From Oscillospiraceae bacterium (lineage in GTDB: Bacteria; Bacillota; Clostridia; Oscillospirales; Ruminococcaceae), in contig CAAGBQ010000084.1 in assembly GCA_900768105.1 (NCBI GenBank), forward strand, positions 1 to 31,351: 31,351 nt of DNA, in the 5' to 3' direction. Below, piece by piece: positions 29,903-31,351 of the stretch. A program made the position numbers and the translations under genes. Positions within the stretch are counted from its first letter, which is position 1; every line of letters starts with the position of its first letter. The notes beneath the pieces were generated by a model. That model worked only from the letters and a program-made list of their open reading frames with translations. It did no database searches and was not told where the DNA came from.

Positions 29903-30379
29903 TTATAAGCCAAGCTCCATCAGCCGCCGGTATGTTTTAAAGCCCGCCGCTTCATAAAACTTTATTGCGCCTTCGTTAAATTCCCAAACATCAAGCTCGA
30001 TTTTGTTATAGCCCTTTGCTTTTGCTTCGCTTTTGCAAAAATCAACTATTGCGGTTGCAACGCCCATTCGGCGGCAGCTTTCGGCAACGCCGAATTCCTC
30101 TATATGATAAAAGTGCCGCGCGTTGTTATAAGCGGTTTCTTCTCTGTCAATATATTCCGCAAAGGAAAAGCCACAAATCGTTCCGTCAAATTCCGCAACT
30201 ATCACATCGGCCTTTTCCGAAGAAAAAACATCATAAACACGCTTTTGCAGCTCATTGCAGAAGCCGGAGCGGAATATATCCGGTCTGCCGTTTACATGCA
30301 GCTCGTTTACATCTGCGCGAAGCTAGTTCACCATACAAAGGTCGTCCTCTTTTGCATATCTTACAATGATATCAGCCAT
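29903..30379 (-). pseudogene. GNAT-family acetyltransferase with an in-frame amber stop
   Basis: ATG 30379, with GGAGGG upstream, opens a 158-codon frame ending at 29903 that reads as a complete GNAT except that codon 19 (30325-30323) is TAG. The protein starts MADIIVRYAKEDDLCMVN, then the stop, then LRADVNELHVNGRPDIFRSG. The context (VN*LR) suggests an original Glu codon, GAG, changed by one base. The downstream portion is intact: SCRRMGVATAIVDFCKSEAK (acetyl-CoA loop) and NEGAIKFYEAAGFKTYRRLMELGL. A GTG at 30205 could give a 100-residue fragment lacking the N-terminal part. Pseudogene, suppressed stop or sequence error remain possible. Confidence 0.82.
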
Positions 30380-30409
30380 TTTGCCCTCCAAAAATCCGTT
30401 TTGCTTAAT

Positions 30410-30892
30410 TTATTTTACCGCGCTTTCTTCCGGTTTGCGGCGCGAAAGCACAAATTCCTGAACGGGGCTTCCGAATTCCTCGAAAAGCCGGCCTTCGGTA
30501 AAGCCCATTCGTTTATAAAATGCTCTTGCGGCGGCGCCCTCCGGCGCTTCCTTGCGGTAAGTGGTAACGGTAACATCCCTTTCTTTATCAAGAAAAGCGA
30601 GCATATATCGAACCATTTTTTCCGCAATATGCTGTCTGCGGAATTCGGGGTCCACAGCCAAAAAACACAGGGTGCTGCACTCTTTTGAAAAAAGCAGCGC
30701 ACCTGCGATTTTTCCTTCGCTTTCGGCACATATGGCGGATTTTTTATCCATAAAGCCTAAAACAGTGCTTTTGTGTTCCGCAATAGCTTCCTCCGTTTCC
30801 AATCCGGGAAAGCTTTCCTTTACTTTATAAACAAGCTTCATCCAGCTTTCAATATCATTTTTGTTTCCAAGCCGTATTTCCGTTTTTTTCAC
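30410..30892 (-). CDS. GNAT-family N-acetyltransferase
   Basis: A 160-residue acetyltransferase. The fold is marked by ICAESEGKIAGALLFSKE (central strands), FLAVDPEFRRQHIAEKMVRYML (acetyl-CoA loop R-R-x-H-I-A, an imperfect Q/RxxGxG/A), and GAAARAFYKRMGFTEGRLFEEFGSPVQEF at the end. The start is uncertain: GTG 30892 or TTG 30898 are both in frame and neither has a clear ribosome site. It lies just after the tRNA-Ser terminator on the same strand and before the interrupted GNAT gene. Confidence 0.82.
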   Translation of the reverse strand: MKKTEIRLGNKNDIESWMKLVYKVKESFPGLETEEAIAEHKSTVLGFMDKKSAICAESEGKIAGALLFSKECSTLCFLAVDPEFRRQHIAEKMVRYMLAFLDKERDVTVTTYRKEAPEGAAARAFYKRMGFTEGRLFEEFGSPVQEFVLSRRKPEESAVK

Positions 30893-30913
30893 CGCCAATC
30901 TGTTTTTATTGAC

Positions 30914-30951
30914 AAAAAATCCTCTGCAATTCGCGGGAATTACAGAGGATT
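30914..30951 (-). terminator. Terminator of tRNA-Ser
   Basis: On the minus strand ATCCTCTGTAATTC and GAATTGCAGAGGAT pair (14 positions, one G-U), followed by TTTTT. Confidence 0.88.
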
Positions 30952-30953
30952 TG

Positions 30954-31046
30954 TGGCGGAGATGAAGAGATTCGAACTCTTGAGAGGCTTTTGACCCCTA
31001 CGCGATTTCCAGTCGCGCGCCCTCGACCAATCTAGGCGACATCTCC
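30954..31046 (-). tRNA. tRNA-Ser (anticodon GGA)
   Basis: On the minus strand the acceptor arms GGAGATG and CATCTCC pair over seven bases. The anticodon arm is CGCGA-CTGGAAA-TCGCG, with anticodon GGA, which decodes UCC and UCU. A long variable arm (GGGGTCAAAAGCCTC region) fits a class II serine tRNA, and the T arm holds AGAGTTCGAATCTCT. Discriminator G is followed by an encoded CCA at 30956-30954. Confidence 0.96.
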
Positions 31047-31089
31047 AAAGATTGCTTAAGTAAGCTTGCTGTTTATTAACAGCTTGTTT

Positions 31090-31118
31090 ATTATACTAAA
31101 TACCGAAATAAAAATCAA
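31090..31118 (-). promoter_or_regulatory. Promoter of tRNA-Ser
   Basis: On the minus strand TTGATT (31113-31118) and TATAAT (31090-31095) are 17 bases apart. A GCTGTT...AACAGC inverted repeat lies between the -10 box and the tRNA. Confidence 0.75.
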
Positions 31119-31155
31119 GTGTTTTTGAAAAATTTTTTATAGTTTTATTAAAAAA

Positions 31156-31184
31156 TTGCGCGCGGCGCTTATTTATGCTATTAT
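31156..31184 (+). promoter_or_regulatory. Promoter of the U32 peptidase gene
   Basis: TTGCGC at 31156-31161 and TATTAT at 31179-31184 have 17-base spacing. Confidence 0.5.
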
Positions 31185-31225
31185 AAATATAGTAAATAAG
31201 GTTTTTGCAAAAGGAGGTGCCTGCC

Positions 31226-31351
31226 GTGGAAGAAATATTGGCGCCCGTGGGCGGAAAAGAGCAGCTTTTGGCGGCGGTGCGCGCCGGGGCGGATGCCGTC
31301 TACCTCGGCGCAAAGAATTTTAACGCCCGGCGCAGTGCGGCGAACTTCGGA
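31226..31351 (+). CDS. U32 family peptidase, N-terminal fragment (window ends)
   Basis: The first 42 codons of a U32 family peptidase (the collagenase-like PrtC/YegQ group; the E. coli relative RlhA takes part in 23S rRNA hydroxylation). The opening EEILAPVGGKEQLLAAVRAG followed by ADAVYLGAKNFNARRSAANF is the family signature. GTG 31226 follows AAGGAGGTG at 31211-31219. The gene runs off the window end, so its C-terminus and subgroup cannot be judged. Confidence 0.9.
   Translation, partial: MEEILAPVGGKEQLLAAVRAGADAVYLGAKNFNARRSAANFG

Noticed and set aside
30323..30325. Pyrrolysine or other reassignment of the TAG codon
   Set aside because: GNAT proteins are not pyrrolysine proteins, no pyl gene is in view, and a single point mutation is the simpler explanation.

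Overview
The window looks like a chromosomal segment of an anaerobic, spore-forming member of the Clostridia (Firmicutes, near the Ruminococcaceae/Oscillospiraceae). This is an inference from gene content: spoIVA, a SpoVB-type flippase, a DUF1540 protein, a Gly/Cys-rich coat-like protein, a VanW-family protein, CdaA/CdaR, and strong AGGAGG-type ribosome binding sites with frequent TTG and GTG starts. I see no insertion sequence, prophage, CRISPR array or rRNA. Most of the region is ordinary chromosome, cut into short operons by clear hairpin-plus-T-run terminators.

Layout. 1-1150: upp and ruvX, overlapping by one base, then a bidirectional terminator. 1155-3358 (minus): DUF308 membrane protein, CrtO-family acyltransferase and UgtP/MGDG-synthase-type glycosyltransferase, apparently one glycolipid operon. 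3552-6004 (plus): a VanW-family protein, then a DltA-like ligase and a DltC-like carrier protein without dltB or dltD. 6055-6674: a Phd/Doc toxin-antitoxin pair with its own promoter. 6771-8564: oligoendopeptidase F. 8714-8920: a probable structured non-coding RNA with its own promoter, a long closing stem, a pseudoknot and a terminator. 8936-10058: a lipoprotein gene whose signal peptide and body are in different frames. 10254-12102: DNA polymerase IV and an iron-sulfur flavoprotein. 12162-13942: DUF1540 protein (minus) diverging from spoIVA (plus). 13994-14260: a small membrane protein whose promoter is bracketed by LexA-type boxes. 14570-17143: MATE transporter, SigH-like sigma factor, double zinc-ribbon protein. 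17284-18846: SpoVB-type flippase. 18900-19472: MnmM/YtqB methyltransferase (minus). 19647-20378: lipoprotein. 20562-21874: thyX and a DJ-1/PfpI protein. 21945-22145: Gly/Cys-rich protein (minus) with a sigma-K-like promoter. 22277-23785: mltG. 23973-25336: DUF3343 carrier and cysteine desulfurase. 25572-27690: cdaA and cdaR. 27770-29784: FAD-dependent dehydrogenase and a GNAT. 29903-30892 (minus): a GNAT gene interrupted by one amber codon, and an intact GNAT. 30954-31046: tRNA-Ser(GGA) (minus). 31226-end: start of a U32 peptidase.

Recurring themes are envelope biology (glycolipid, D-alanyl activation, MltG, flippase, c-di-AMP synthesis), sporulation (spoIVA, SpoVB-type, DUF1540, Cys-rich protein) and the SOS response (dinB and the LexA-box small membrane protein). 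The observations most worth following are the structured RNA at 8714-8920, the SOS-type small membrane protein, the two genes that appear broken by single mutations, and the DltA/DltC pair that lacks its membrane partners.
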